DNA of 64,000 nt, taken from Globisporangium splendens. Its lineage: Eukaryota > Oomycota > Peronosporomycetes > Pythiales > Pythiaceae. The stretch is from positions 1 through 64,000 of the forward strand of contig VFIW01000069.1 in assembly GCA_006386115.1 (NCBI GenBank). The letters are read 5' to 3'. Under the pieces are notes generated by a model. The model saw nothing but the letters and a program-made list of their open reading frames with translations. It did not search any database and had not been told where the DNA came from. A program made the position numbers and the translations under genes. The stretch's first letter is position 1, and every line of letters begins with the position of its first letter. Shown here one piece after another: positions 11,623 through 21,878 of the stretch.

Positions 11623-12480
11623 GATGTTGGTTCCCGTCACTGACTTTAGATGAGAAGGGATGACAAAGATTCGCCGAGGACCATCTCAAGCAATAGTGCT
11701 GCGTTTAAAGAAAATAAACAAGATCTCATTTCATTGGTGCGAGAGAGTAAAACTTCAGTCAGTGCTCAACTGCGCAAACGCTCGCCGTTGTGATTAACAC
11801 CAGAGTGACGTCCGTCGATAAGATCTCTCCACGTCAGTACTAGAAGCCAGCCCGAAGTCAAACTGACCCAGAGATGAGTATCAGAGGTGCAAAAAAAGCC
11901 AAACATGATTCATTTTTTTGAGTAGCAACTACATGTTTTGGCGAGTGTTGGCGCTGCAATCGATGGAGGGCGGTGCTCAACAATGCTGACTGCACCACAT
12001 TGATAAGAATATCCAGCGTGCTCTTTCAAGTTGAAGCTACGTCATTGATAACGTCCCAAGCTGCTGCCTCCTCTCACGCTCACGCAATGCAGGGTGCGAA
12101 TGATCGATGATGTCTGCGTTGCCACTCGATCCTTGAGGTGACCATCATTGTCGACAAGACTGCATCCAGTCGCAGTGAAAAGCTCCTCATAGAAGCCGTG
12201 AATGTTGGTCACTGATAACGCCATCCTCTCCTCCAACCTCAATCAAAGGATAGCCTTTAAAAATGAATGCATCTATTATCACATTCTGTATCCTACAAAA
12301 CCATTTGCCACCTTCTATAATAAATAGTTCTCATCATTCGATTATTCGAAGCATGTCAACGCCATGATGTTTTGAAACGAGTTTGCCCCCACAAGATCTT
12401 TTTCAAACTTCATGCTCATTTGCAAACACGCTGCCTGAGCCCGACACCACAAACCAACTTCTCCCCTCAGCAACAAGACA
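11623..12480. other. Intergenic region UFL1 to AHSA1-like gene
   Basis: About 860 bases. An A-rich stretch after UFL1 is likely its 3' end. A 66-codon antisense frame at 12042-12242 has no recognisable feature. The last 70 bases hold the AHSA1-like promoter. Confidence 0.5.
12414..12429 (+). promoter_or_regulatory. Initiator-like element of the AHSA1-like gene
   Basis: GCTCATTTGCAAAC begins with the seven-base GCTCATT core of the oomycete initiator. It lies 67 bases upstream of the ATG at 12481. Confidence 0.45.
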
Positions 12481-12909
12481 ATGAGCGAAGCGTCTGTCCA
12501 AGTCACTGTCTCGGCGCTCGTGCGCGCGCCAGTCGAGTCCGCGTGGGAGCACTGGACGACGCCTGCGAGTATCACGCAGTGGAACGCCGCGTCGGACGAC
12601 TGGCACACGACCAAAGCCACGAACGATCTCCAAGTCGGCGGGCAGTTCTCGTCCACCATGGCTGCAAAAGACGGTAGCGTGAGCTTCGACTTCGCTGGCA
12701 CGTACACTGTCGTCGAGCCTCTGAAGCGCATCGAGTACGAGTTGGACGACCACCGCCGCGTCTCCATCACGTTCACCACGTCGTCTGATACCGAGACACT
12801 CGTGGAAGAAACGTTTGACACTGATGCTGCGCATACCGTGGAGCAGCAACGATCCGGCTGGCAAGCGATAATGGACAACTACAAGAAGTTCACCGAAGCC
12901 CAGCAGTAG
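12481..12909 (+). CDS. AHSA1-like SRPBCC domain protein
   Basis: This intronless 142-aa protein has the START/Bet v1-like fold signature of the 'activator of Hsp90 ATPase homologue 1-like' family. It starts with a beta strand (VQVTVSALVRAPVESAWEHW), has the WNAASDDWHT and GGQFSSTM turns, and ends with the helix starting at GWQAIMDNYKKF. It is the single-domain form common in bacteria, not the Hsp90 co-chaperone with an extra N-terminal domain. The ligand and role are unknown; such proteins usually bind small hydrophobic molecules. Lack of introns and the bacterial-like form allow old horizontal transfer, but codon use does not stand out. Confidence 0.85.
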   Translation: MSEASVQVTVSALVRAPVESAWEHWTTPASITQWNAASDDWHTTKATNDLQVGGQFSSTMAAKDGSVSFDFAGTYTVVEPLKRIEYELDDHRRVSITFTTSSDTETLVEETFDTDAAHTVEQQRSGWQAIMDNYKKFTEAQQ

Positions 12910-13332
12910 CTAATCCTGCATCCGACTTGGTCGAGGTTTGCATGCTGTAATGATTGCGATGAGCCTGCTACATCTCAAGTGTGCGTTTGCCTTTAAGGTG
13001 CTCTGCTGCGCTGCAAGTCTTAGGTGTAGTATCGTTTTGTCCAAATATGTCGAATAAAAAGACTGGATATTCCGAAGTGCGATTATGTTGTGCTAGTGCA
13101 GAAAGCATGTAACCTGTCATTTACAGCTCAACAGCCCGAGTCAACACCAAATGCAAAAGTTGTCACCAACCCGTAGACCGTCCCTCCTTTCCCGCTTCGC
13201 GATCGCAGTATTCGTGGCATGTTTCAACAGTATGCGCTGGTTGAAACAGTACCGGTCCTGCCAATAGGAACTGCAGAATCCGATGAACCACCAGAAGAGT
13301 GATCAAGTGCATGCTGCTGCAGCTGCAAGTCC
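12910..13332. other. Intergenic region
   Basis: The 3' end of the AHSA1-like gene (AATAAA-like run near 13054) and sequence with no supported gene. Confidence 0.5.
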
Positions 13333-13499
13333 ATGAGGCTGATGTTGTGGACAACAGCGAGCAGAATTCAGAAGTCGCACACACATCACATCACTATACG
13401 AAGTGAGAGAGCAACTCTGTGGCTGCTCTCAAAGCAGTCTTTCTCTTCCCCTAGATGTCAATGTGCATGCGACAACCAACCAAGCAGAAGTGTTCTGTC

Positions 13500-13950
13500 T
13501 TGTCAACATTTTATCGCCATCGTGGTCGATCGCGACCACACCCTTGCACAATTGATCTCGAAGATTCATTTCACAGAGAGCAGTGAAATCTTGTTCAAGA
13601 TTCACGCGTCGTCCGACGTCACGGCTCTGTTCAACGCGAACGGTGTGGCTGGACTCACGAAAGAGTGCGTCTGACCTCGTCGAGATCACTTTGAAGTCGA
13701 AAACTTGTGGTGTGTGTGTGTATGTCTTGCTTTCAGTAAGCACTCGCTTCAAGCCAAGCGGGGCTAACTGCATGGCAGGCAGCATGAGAGAGAAAGCGCA
13801 GCCTGTCATTAATTCAATGAATAAAGTCTGGGCTCCTCCCGCAGTCTTGGCAAGCACCGCAATGGGGATTATTGCAAAGATCGAGTTTGCACCGAGTCCC
13901 TCAGATGCAGCCGTCGGTCATTCAGTCGGTACTGTAAAGTGCTGCTGACC
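13500..13950 (+). pseudogene. Degenerate gene fragment, copy 1
   Basis: A short stretch near 13513-13674 translates to a protein-like segment (VVDRDHTLAQLISKIHF) ending at GVAGLTKE. A pyrimidine-rich GT...AG gap follows, and a second stretch near 13770-13945. No complete frame with start and stop can be built. A diverged copy of the same region lies at about 40740-41230, upstream of the second phosphatase gene. Both copies look decayed. The family is not recognised. Confidence 0.3.
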
Positions 13951-14506
13951 TGCGCGCGCTCACTTCGTGGCTCCAAGTCACGTGTTGTGGACGCCTCATG
14001 TGAGATGGGGAGCTCCAAGCAAATCGTTTTGAACAAGCCAGTTCAAGTGAGAGCACCACTCTCAGACTAGACGCATGTGCGTATACTCAACTACCGATAT
14101 CTTGAAAATTGTATGCAATGTTGTCCGGATAGTATCCAGTATGCATGAGCCATCATTGGACCATCAGAATGTCCCTTGAGGCGGGCAGAAACAAGATTCG
14201 AGATTCAATGCGCCAGCACAATGCACATCATGCGTTCTTTCGTGAATCACAGGCGAGTGTGGGACGTGCGGCATCAAACGCACCGCTGAGGCAAGGGGTG
14301 AGAAGGGGTCTCTGTGTTCTTTTTTGAAAGTGAAACGGGTGATCGCGTTGTCAATGCGACGGCGAGATTCAAGGCACAAAGGTTGCCATGTGGTCCTTAG
14401 GAGACAGCGTAGGTGTCAACGAATCCACGATGATGAGGATGCTGACGGAAAGCCTCTTCAACTAATGATCGGTTGGTTCCCAGTGCCTTTCTCGTCACTT
14501 GTCAAT
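13951..14506. other. Upstream region of phosphatase copy 1
   Basis: It is alignable but diverged from 41150-41759. No gene is supported. It probably carries the promoter of the phosphatase gene, although I see no clean initiator match. Confidence 0.45.
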
Positions 14507-16305
14507 TTGCATTGACACAAACACCAGCAGCTACAAGATGCCTCGTACTCTTCTCTCCGCTACGACCGTCGCCGTGGCCACCGCTTTTGGTGTCGCCTCC
14601 GCCGCCGTCTCCCAGGTCCACTTGGGTCTATCGAGCGCCAAGGTCGGTTGCGCGAACGGTATCTCCGTCTCGTTCGCGAGCGACGTCTCCACGGCGTACA
14701 CGGTGACGGCCACCCCCAACTCGGCCAGCGTCGCGACCAAGACCGTGCAGAGTACCTCGGTCTCGTACCACCTGAGCGAGGCTCAGTTCAACTACACGTA
14801 CGACTCGCCTTCGCTGCACACGGCGCTGCTGTGCGACCTGCCAGGCAGACAGCAGTACGCGTACTCGATTGGTACCGAGTTCACCGGAACCTTCACCACG
14901 CCTCCACACGCTGGCGCTGACGATGTTGAGACCATTCTCGGTGTCGTCGGTGACCCGGGTGACACCACGTACTCGGAGACCACGCTCTCGGAGATGGTCA
15001 AGCCGTTCGAGGGCAAGAGCATCCAGGCGCTGGTCGTCGCCGGTGACTACTCGTACGCTAACGGCGAGCACCGTCAGTGGGACAACTGGTTCAACGAGCA
15101 GATGAACGTTTCGAAGTCGATCCCGTTCACGGGTATCAACGGCAACCACGAGACCGTGACCTCGTCGGGTCACTTGAACGCGCCGCCATACCCAGCGGAT
15201 CACACGCTCGAGGCTGAAAACTACTTGGGCTACATCAAGCGCGTATACACGCCGATCTCGGAGAAGTCCAGAGCCGACTTGAAGACCTGGTACTCGCTCG
15301 ACATTGGTCTCATCCACTCGGTCTTCCTCGACGACTACACTGGCAGCAACGGCACGAACACTTCGGTCATTGGCACTGAGCGGTGGTTGGCGTACCGTGA
15401 GGAGCAACTCGCGTGGCTCAAGGCCGATCTTGCGGCCGTCGATCGCTCCGTGACCCCATGGGTGATCGTGTTCAAGCACAACCCATACTACAACACGTGG
15501 AGCAACCACCAGTGCCAGTGCTCGTCGACGATCTTCGACATCAACGACGCTGATGCCGCCAACTGCTGGAAGGGCGTGTACTTCTCGGGCACCCCATACT
15601 CAGAGCCACACTGCGGTCTGCAAGCCAAGTTTGAGGATGTCTACTCGCAGTACAAGGTCAACATCGTCATGGCTGGTCACGTGCACGGCTACGAACGCAC
15701 CAACAAGATCTACAAGAACAAGGTGGACACGACCAACGGTGTGTACTACGTGACCACGGGTGGTGGCGGCAACTACGAAGGACACGCCGGTCCTCGCCTC
15801 GCTGCCTCGAAGGTTCCATCGTGGTCGCTCGCCAACAACAACGTGACCTTTGGTGCGTCGCGTGTGATCGCCACGCGCAAGTCGCTCCGTGCCGTGTGGT
15901 TCGCCAACGATTTCTTGAACGAAGTGTCGGCCGTCGCTACTGATGGCTTCACGATCAACGCTGATGGTTCGGACGTCATCACGTGGTCACAAACCCCCTC
16001 GACGCCATCGACCGCCGCTCCAGCTACTCCAGCCACGACTTCTCCAGCTACTCCAGCCACCACTTCTCCAGTCTCCCCATCGACGCCAGCCACCACTGCT
16101 CCAGTCTCCCCATCGACGACCTCTCCATCGACTCCGTCGACCCCAGCTCCAACTACGTCGAAGCCATCGACTCCATCCCCAACCACCACGGCTCCAGTCA
16201 CTCCTGGCACCCAGCGTCCTTCGTGCTAAGTGGAGCTCCTCTCTGAACAGAGCTCCTCAGTTTTGCTTTTCGGTATCATGGAGACACTCGGAATCCCCAT
16301 TTTGC
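14507..16305. repeat. Near-identical duplication block, copy 1
   Basis: This 1799-base block matches 41760-43591 with a handful of substitutions and one 33-base length difference. It starts 31 bases upstream of the phosphatase ATG and ends 76 bases after its stop. Flanks on both sides are recognisably related but strongly diverged, so the high identity is limited to the gene. Confidence 0.9.
14538..16229 (+). CDS. Secreted purple acid phosphatase, copy 1
   Basis: A 563-aa intronless metallophosphoesterase that would hydrolyse phosphate monoesters outside the cell. It starts with a hydrophobic signal peptide (about residues 1-22, ending ASA). All five metal-ligand motifs of purple acid phosphatases are present in order: GDPGD, GDYSYANG, GNHE, FKHNPYYN and GHVHGYER. 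An N-terminal fibronectin-like region precedes the catalytic domain. The last ~75 residues are a Ser/Thr/Pro tail of repeated TPATTSP-like units, typical of O-glycosylated wall or linker segments. The start is the ATG directly before the signal peptide; an in-frame upstream ATG at 14499 would hide it. Copy 2 (41791-43515) differs by two residues and by 11 extra tail residues. Confidence 0.93.
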   Translation: MPRTLLSATTVAVATAFGVASAAVSQVHLGLSSAKVGCANGISVSFASDVSTAYTVTATPNSASVATKTVQSTSVSYHLSEAQFNYTYDSPSLHTALLCDLPGRQQYAYSIGTEFTGTFTTPPHAGADDVETILGVVGDPGDTTYSETTLSEMVKPFEGKSIQALVVAGDYSYANGEHRQWDNWFNEQMNVSKSIPFTGINGNHETVTSSGHLNAPPYPADHTLEAENYLGYIKRVYTPISEKSRADLKTWYSLDIGLIHSVFLDDYTGSNGTNTSVIGTERWLAYREEQLAWLKADLAAVDRSVTPWVIVFKHNPYYNTWSNHQCQCSSTIFDINDADAANCWKGVYFSGTPYSEPHCGLQAKFEDVYSQYKVNIVMAGHVHGYERTNKIYKNKVDTTNGVYYVTTGGGGNYEGHAGPRLAASKVPSWSLANNNVTFGASRVIATRKSLRAVWFANDFLNEVSAVATDGFTINADGSDVITWSQTPSTPSTAAPATPATTSPATPATTSPVSPSTPATTAPVSPSTTSPSTPSTPAPTTSKPSTPSPTTTAPVTPGTQRPSC

Positions 16306-17310
16306 ACTGTGTGTCTGGAAAAATGACCAATGAATGAAAACAATTCCTTTTTGCTTGCTCTGGACTCATCTTAGGTTGCCAGTGTGGTATATTTAATACC
16401 TGAAGCAACCGACGGAGCTGTTTTGGGTGACGACGTCATATCCTGAAGACACCCCTCGAAGTGCACAACCGAAGCAACCACGGAGACCCATGAGGAGGAA
16501 AATTCGGATCTATGAAGTGAAAGGCGCTTGACGTGATCGCGATTGCAATCACCACGGTGCTTGGACGAAGACGACTCACATTCGGATGTGAGTGCTCAGG
16601 ACGATCACACGTGCGATGCCAGACGCGGTCGGTGACAGGAATGAAGACATAACCAATTTTTTGTGAGGTGGTTGGGTTTTGAGGTTTCAGTATAAAACCC
16701 CAACTTCTTCAAAAGTTGGTTTTAATCCGAGTGATTGTCGACATCTCTGTCCTCCGAGTCAGTCTCGTTGAACTCAAGTTTTTCGTAATGAACACGAGCT
16801 ATTCGACAGACTTGGTACTTTAAGATTAGCAGTAGTGTCGGGTAAGGACGCGGATGCTGCGCACAGAACGTCTTCTCTGTGTATTTAGTGTTACCTAAAG
16901 GATATGCACACCGAGTTAGATATGCAAAGAACACATTTGCGAGAGTGGCCGGGACGGAGGGGAGGCAATGGGATGCGCAGCATTGGGCAGATCTCATGGT
17001 ACATCACAGCTTGCAGTGCGCACCCCAATCCATCTTCCCCGCCTCAGTCTTCCTAGTGGCGTTGAGCCTCGAACGTATTGCACTGGCAACAAGTCAGGGA
17101 CCAACCTCATTTAGCAGGGTCAGAAAAACATCTTTTATTCCCTCAATTCTGATATGATTAGGACGCGAGGACATGCATCTTGTAGCTGAGTACATCCAGA
17201 TCATCATGAGCATTTCATTTTATAACATCACTTTCAAAAATGGCAACTCGACATGAGCCCACTCTGGGTGAGAAGGTGTTCATTGTGAACACCCACAAAT
17301 ATTTCTCAGC
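16306..17310. other. Region between phosphatase copy 1 and element B
   Basis: The first ~80 bases are diverged 3' flank shared with copy 2. The rest holds only short frames without recognisable domains (the longest is about 92 codons at 16879-17157). I see no repeat matching elsewhere in the window. Confidence 0.5.
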
Positions 17311-17571
17311 TGTAATGGGCCATAACCAGCCATTACATGAAGGTGGATCTGTCCACAGATCTAGTGTGTCACACACCACCTTCAGTGCGCATTGTGGAGA
17401 CACAAATAACAAAAGGTATTACGGTAATACAGTCCCCACATGCACGTGTGACGTCATTCGATGACGTCACGAGTGTTCTCTGTGCTGATCAGTGCAGAAT
17501 GTTGTTCTCATGTACTAATCAGTACAGAGTGATGACATCCATGTACTAATCAAGTACTGAGTGATGGTTCC
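17311..17571 (+). mobile_element. Element B 5' LTR, first part
   Basis: It begins TGTAATGGGC and matches the solo LTR at 23800-24447 (reverse) and the 3' LTR at 35854. The LTR is cut at 17571 by insertion of element A, which duplicated GTTCC (17567-17571 and 29109-29113). It continues at 29114, giving a reconstructed length of about 650 bases. Confidence 0.9.
17449..17469. promoter_or_regulatory. Paired CRE-like sites in the B-family LTR
   Basis: Two TGACGTCA octamers (17449-17456 and 17462-17469) are separated by five bases. The same pair occurs in every B-family LTR in the window (near 24290, 35992 and 36697) with a changed spacer. TGACGTCA is the classic bZIP/CREB binding site. Just downstream are three imperfect palindromes with the core CTRATCA flanked by GTAC or GTGC arms (17483-17560). 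Confidence 0.6.
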
Positions 17572-17968
17572 TGTCACGTGTGCCTGACTTCGCACGTGCC
17601 TAGCGTGCGGAGCGTCGTGGCATGTGTAACGTGTGCCTGACCTCGAGTCCGAGGTCAGGCTCTCATTCATATGTAACACTAATATATACAGTGATATGGA
17701 ACTAGTCAGATAAAAATACAGGTGCAGGCAGGACACCTGGATAGGAAGAAAAGTCGAATCAGTTGAAGAAAAGGATAGGCATGCATGCAGGGAGGCTTAG
17801 ACGTAGCGCTAGTGAACTAAGTCCTCCATTCAATTCACTTTCCAATTTGCCATCAAGTTGCCACCTCCTCCTCCGAGTCCAAGCCATCGTCCCCTACTTT
17901 CATCCAATCAAGTTCCGACTTTCCGACTTTCGACCAATCAGATCTCAAGAAGACCACAAACCGTTGCA
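17572..17968 (+). mobile_element. Element A 5' LTR
   Basis: 397 bases beginning TGTCACGTG and ending GTTGCA. It matches the 3' LTR at 28670-29108 with about five substitutions. It lacks 42 bases near the start that lie between two GTGCCTGAC repeats in the 3' copy. The flanking target duplication is GTTCC. Confidence 0.93.
17635..17660. repeat. Perfect hairpin in the A LTR
   Basis: GCCTGACCTCG and its exact reverse complement CGAGGTCAGGC flank a 4-base loop (11-bp stem). It is preserved in the 3' LTR at 28775-28800. A role in RNA dimerisation, packaging or transcript processing is possible but not shown. Confidence 0.7.
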
Positions 17969-17985
17969 TCTGGTAGCACTTTGCG
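17968..17985 (+). repeat. LINE target duplication, left copy, over element A primer-binding site
   Basis: These 18 bases (starting ATCTGGTAGCAC) recur at 22433-22450. They cover the junction of the 5' LTR and the TGG-starting primer-binding site of element A, so LINE-1 landed exactly at the start of the element's reverse transcription. Confidence 0.9.
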
Positions 17986-20900
17986 CACGACTGGAAGCAC
18001 CAGCCCAACAAAGCCGACCATTGCGGGATCGAGTTCACTCTCGGTTCCGAACTATTCAAGCCAAGAACAAGAGCTCCGTGGCGATGTCCAAGCTGGTTCA
18101 TCGAACTTCCCGAAGCCCAAGAATATCTGAAGTTGTCCCTGATAAAACTGGCGGAATCAATTGACCCGACCATTGCATCGACATACAACCCAGGGTACCT
18201 CCTCGATGAGCACAAACGCCAAGACTGCATTTACCTACGCCAGCTTTTCAACGATAAGAAGAACAAGCGGCAAGTCGAGAAAGAAGACCTGCACGTGCGC
18301 ATCAATCAGCTCCAGCACCTCGAGCATCTCAGCCCGTCTGAAGAAGTCTCAGCAACCCTGAGTTCGCTCCAGCAAAAATTACGAGCCCAAATTGAAGAAG
18401 AAGACCACCACAAGTCCAAGCAAAAATTTGCCTCCGACCTGTACCAGTCCGAAAAGTGCGCCAAGTATTTCTTCCGACCCCCAATGCTCCTACACAAGAC
18501 GACCATCCCAGTACAATCGGCAGAAGACTTACACTCGATGTGCGAAGAATTCAACCGGTATTGGATGGTGTCTATTGCTCGCCGTCTCGTGAGTACTCCC
18601 ATCCCAAACCAAAGTGGAATCCACTCAAGCTATCGAGAATCCTCCAGCACACCAAGACCAGACTTACTGCAGAAGACCAGCGCATGCTAGATAGTCCGTT
18701 CACTGCGAACGACTTCTACTATGTACTGAAGCACACCACAGCCAACAAGGCTCCAGGTCCAGACGGTCTCCCGCTTGCGTACTACAACGTGGATACTCAG
18801 CTTTGGAGCAAGTTACTCGAAGTGGTGTACTCGTCTCAATTCCAACTCGGTAAAATGACCAAGTTCCAGAGAAGAGGACAGATCTCGCTCCTGTACAAGA
18901 GTGGTGACCGGCGTGTTCCCAGTAACTATCGCCCGATCACGCTATTGAACATCGATGCCAAGCTCGGACCGAAAATCTTGTCCAAGAGGTTACAGTCGAT
19001 TTTGCCCAAGTTGCTCCACACGGATCAATACGGCTTCGTCCCAGGACGTGATATTCGTAACGCACATCTCCGGTTCCAAGCTCTCCAGCATCTATACCAA
19101 CGATGCCAAGAAATGGCAGGTGCACTCCTACTCGACTTTGCCAAAGCCTTTGACAGTGTTGTGTGGGATGCACTCGAGACGATACTGAGGCTGTAACCGG
19201 ACACTTCCGAGTTACGCAGCACGGTACGTGTGTGAGGAAGCGTATTCAACGCTTCTCTCAAGGACTCTGTTCCGAGAGCGGTTGCCTGCTTCCTGCAGTG
19301 CAACAATCGGTTACCTATAGGTCTCTATAGAGTAACCGTCGATAACCAAAGGCTTTAGTTAACGGTAAAAATGGAACTGTTTATTTGTTGGAGGTTGCCC
19401 TCTGTAGGACAACCTGGATTATCTTTATGTAACTATGAACAATAGCAATCTCAAGTGTAATTACTCCCCATGGGGCAATGAGTGGCTATGAAAGACTAAC
19501 GCTAGTTGTCTTATGTGATTGGGTGAAATGCATGTTCAATTATGTCCAATCGGAGGCGCCGTCACTCAGACTGGCTGCCGGCTCCACCGTGAAGGTTCGA
19601 GCAAGTACGACGAACCTCATGGTTCGGTCTTAAACTTGTTGCGCGTACTCTACATACCGCAAGGTTCGGTTTGGTTGTGTGGTACAACACAAGTGCGTAA
19701 CCATGTTACAGTGTAACCCCGTTACAGAGGCACTTTGGGTTTGGTCCCAATTTCCGGGAATGGATCCGAGTGATGATTCGAAGCACGATCGTATCGATTC
19801 TCTTCAATGGTGCTCCACTTCCACATTTCGCACTGGGTGCAGGAGTTCGGCAAGGTGATCCACTCTCGCCAGCGTTATTTGTGCTCTACATTGAACCGCT
19901 ATTGAACTACCTCCGAGTCCAGTTCAATCCCCACGGTCTCAAGTTACCACACTCCGACGAACCCCACACAGTTATCAGCTTTGCGGATGATTGCACAGGG
20001 CTCCTCAGTGATCTCTCTCTGGCACCCCAGTTTCTACAACGTGTCCAAGAGTTTTGTTCGGCAGCCGGTATGAAACTCAACATGCACAAGACTGTCATAC
20101 TACCTTTTCGAGAATGGACAGACGAAGATGAAGAACTCCAGACCCAGCTGCAGCAACTCGGTGTGCAAGTCACTGACAATACTGGTGAAGCCAAGCTCCT
20201 CGGTATTCGTTATGGACCGCGCCTCTCCAATACAGATCGGCTGCACCACCTCATTGCCAGTATCCAGCTCCGTTGTACAGTATGGAAGCACCGCGCAAGG
20301 ACTTTGAACGGTCGAGTGGCGTTGCTTCAGCAAATTGTGCTACCCACGCTCTGGTACACAGCCAGTGTGTGCCATATCCCGCAATCCGGTTTTCAAGATC
20401 AAATCAAGGGTGTCATCGCGACTTTCCTGAGTGACTCCAGCACTTCCAGCTCCCGACTGTCAGCTATCCTGGCCACAGACTGGTGGTACGCTCCAAGATC
20501 GCAAGGAGGTCTCGGTCTCACACAGATAGAAGACTCTGTGAACGCGCTGCAAGTACATGCACTTGTACGTGTGGTTAACAGTGTGCGAGAGTGCCATCAC
20601 TCGCTCCCCAGTTGGGTGTCCCCTGTTGTTGAAGTCTTTCAGCAGGCTATGACTCCATGGGGTCGACCCCTCGATATCCTGTACGCACCAGTGACTACCA
20701 GCCCCAACCACGCCAGCACTCGGCGTGAAAACCGCTGGTCTGCTCTCAACAGCTTCTGGCACCAGGTGCTGTTTGTGTGGCACACGAAGTTGAGACCCAA
20801 GATACCAGCCAGCACAAGCAAATTCGACCTATTGTCGATGCCGCTACTGCACAACGCCACACTACGACATGGAAGCCAAGACCGCACATTAGCTACGAGA

Positions 20901-21878
20901 CCCTCGGCACTCGTGCAGAGACTCGCCCAGCTCCAGCTCTACACGGCAGAAGACATATACGATCTCTGTGGTAGTACGCCAACACCGGCGGCACTTGCCA
21001 CAGCGATCCAGCAACCAGGAGACTCAAGAGCATACAACACACGCTATTGCAGGAACTTCTTCGTGGACTGTGATATTGCGCTTCGGGTACTCCGTGATCC
21101 ACCCCACGGTCCTCGTCCAAGTCAAGCCTTTGCAAGTGCCTTCCATAACTGGGTTATTGGAGAGCACCCCCTAGAAGACCTCACGGTTGCCAAGATCCGG
21201 AACGTGCTCAAGTGTCCCAAGCCCCCTGCGTTGCCGTTGCAACGATTAGGAGTCTCGGAAGCTCCTGATCCCGACTTCTGGAAACGCGATCTCAAATTGA
21301 ACAAGCACCTCCTCCCAGTCTACGCCGATTTTCTCTACCGGCTTCAGCACAACGCCTTACACTTAGGCTATCGATTCCAGCACCTCCAAGACGCCAAGAC
21401 AACTTGCCATTTTGACTGTGAAGACCTCGAGACCCCTCAGCACCTCTTCTGGCTTTGTCCCTTTGCCTCGCGGTTATGGGACCCTTTGCTCCAGCCTCTC
21501 CAAAGAGCTTTTGCAAGCGAGCTCTCGTGGGGAACCCTCGTGTACTTCTCCAGTCTCCAGCCTACCACACAAGCCAAGGAAAAATACGGATACACACTCT
21601 TTGTGGTGCTCAACTTTGTGCGAGCCATTGTGACCCGCTGCATCTGGATGCACCGCAATGACATCCGTTTCCACGGCCAAGTCCCCAACACAGTTGAGAC
21701 ACAAGCCAGGATACAAGCACTTCTCCAGCTCCACATCCAGGCGTACAAGCACGAGCTACACGTCAAAAGCCAAAGACACTCGGCTCTGGCCTTGCGTCAG
21801 CTAAAGAGGCTGATACAAGACGCTGGCTTTGACGCCAGTACGACAGAGTCGAATGACTTTGAAGAAGGTGCCAATTGA
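17986..21878 (+). pseudogene. LINE-1 reverse transcriptase, broken
   Basis: The frame begins with the end of an AP-endonuclease domain (a DHCGIEF-type ending near 18015). A linker and the reverse transcriptase follow, with GPDGLPLAYY, NYRPITLLN, GFVPGRDI and LLDFAKAFDSV before the LTR insert. After the insert come GVRQGDPLSP, the catalytic FADD box near 19980, and a C-terminal Cys-His zf-RVT region near 21410-21470 (CHFDCED...HLFWLC). A frameshift lies near 18570-18610, and the solo LTR supplies a stop at 19194-19196. Excluding the LTR and one copy of GAGGC would reconnect the frame. The copy is inactive. Confidence 0.9.
19192..19726. mobile_element. Solo LTR of a third family (C)
   Basis: 535 bases that begin TGTAAC and end GTTACA, flanked by the 5-bp duplication GAGGC (19187-19191 and 19727-19731). 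No internal coding sequence is left, so it is the product of LTR-LTR recombination. It sits within the reverse transcriptase frame of LINE-1. Its ends resemble those of the A and B families but its interior does not match them. Confidence 0.88.

Noticed and set aside
12042..12242. 66-codon minus-strand frame between UFL1 and the AHSA1-like gene
   Set aside because: Short, no recognisable motif, no promoter evidence and no similar copy in the window.
14628..15509. Long antisense frame (293 codons) inside phosphatase copy 1, repeated in copy 2 at 42091-42762
   Set aside because: It is a shadow of GC-rich coding sequence. Its product is a low-complexity Arg/Val-rich string, and its presence in both copies only reflects their recent identity.
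16879..17157. 92-codon frame between phosphatase copy 1 and element B
   Set aside because: No domain, no repeat relative and composition like non-coding DNA.
19192..19726. Large intron in the LINE-1 reverse transcriptase
   Set aside because: The segment begins TGTAAC, ends GTTACA and is flanked by a 5-bp direct repeat, which is the signature of an LTR insertion and not of a spliceosomal intron.
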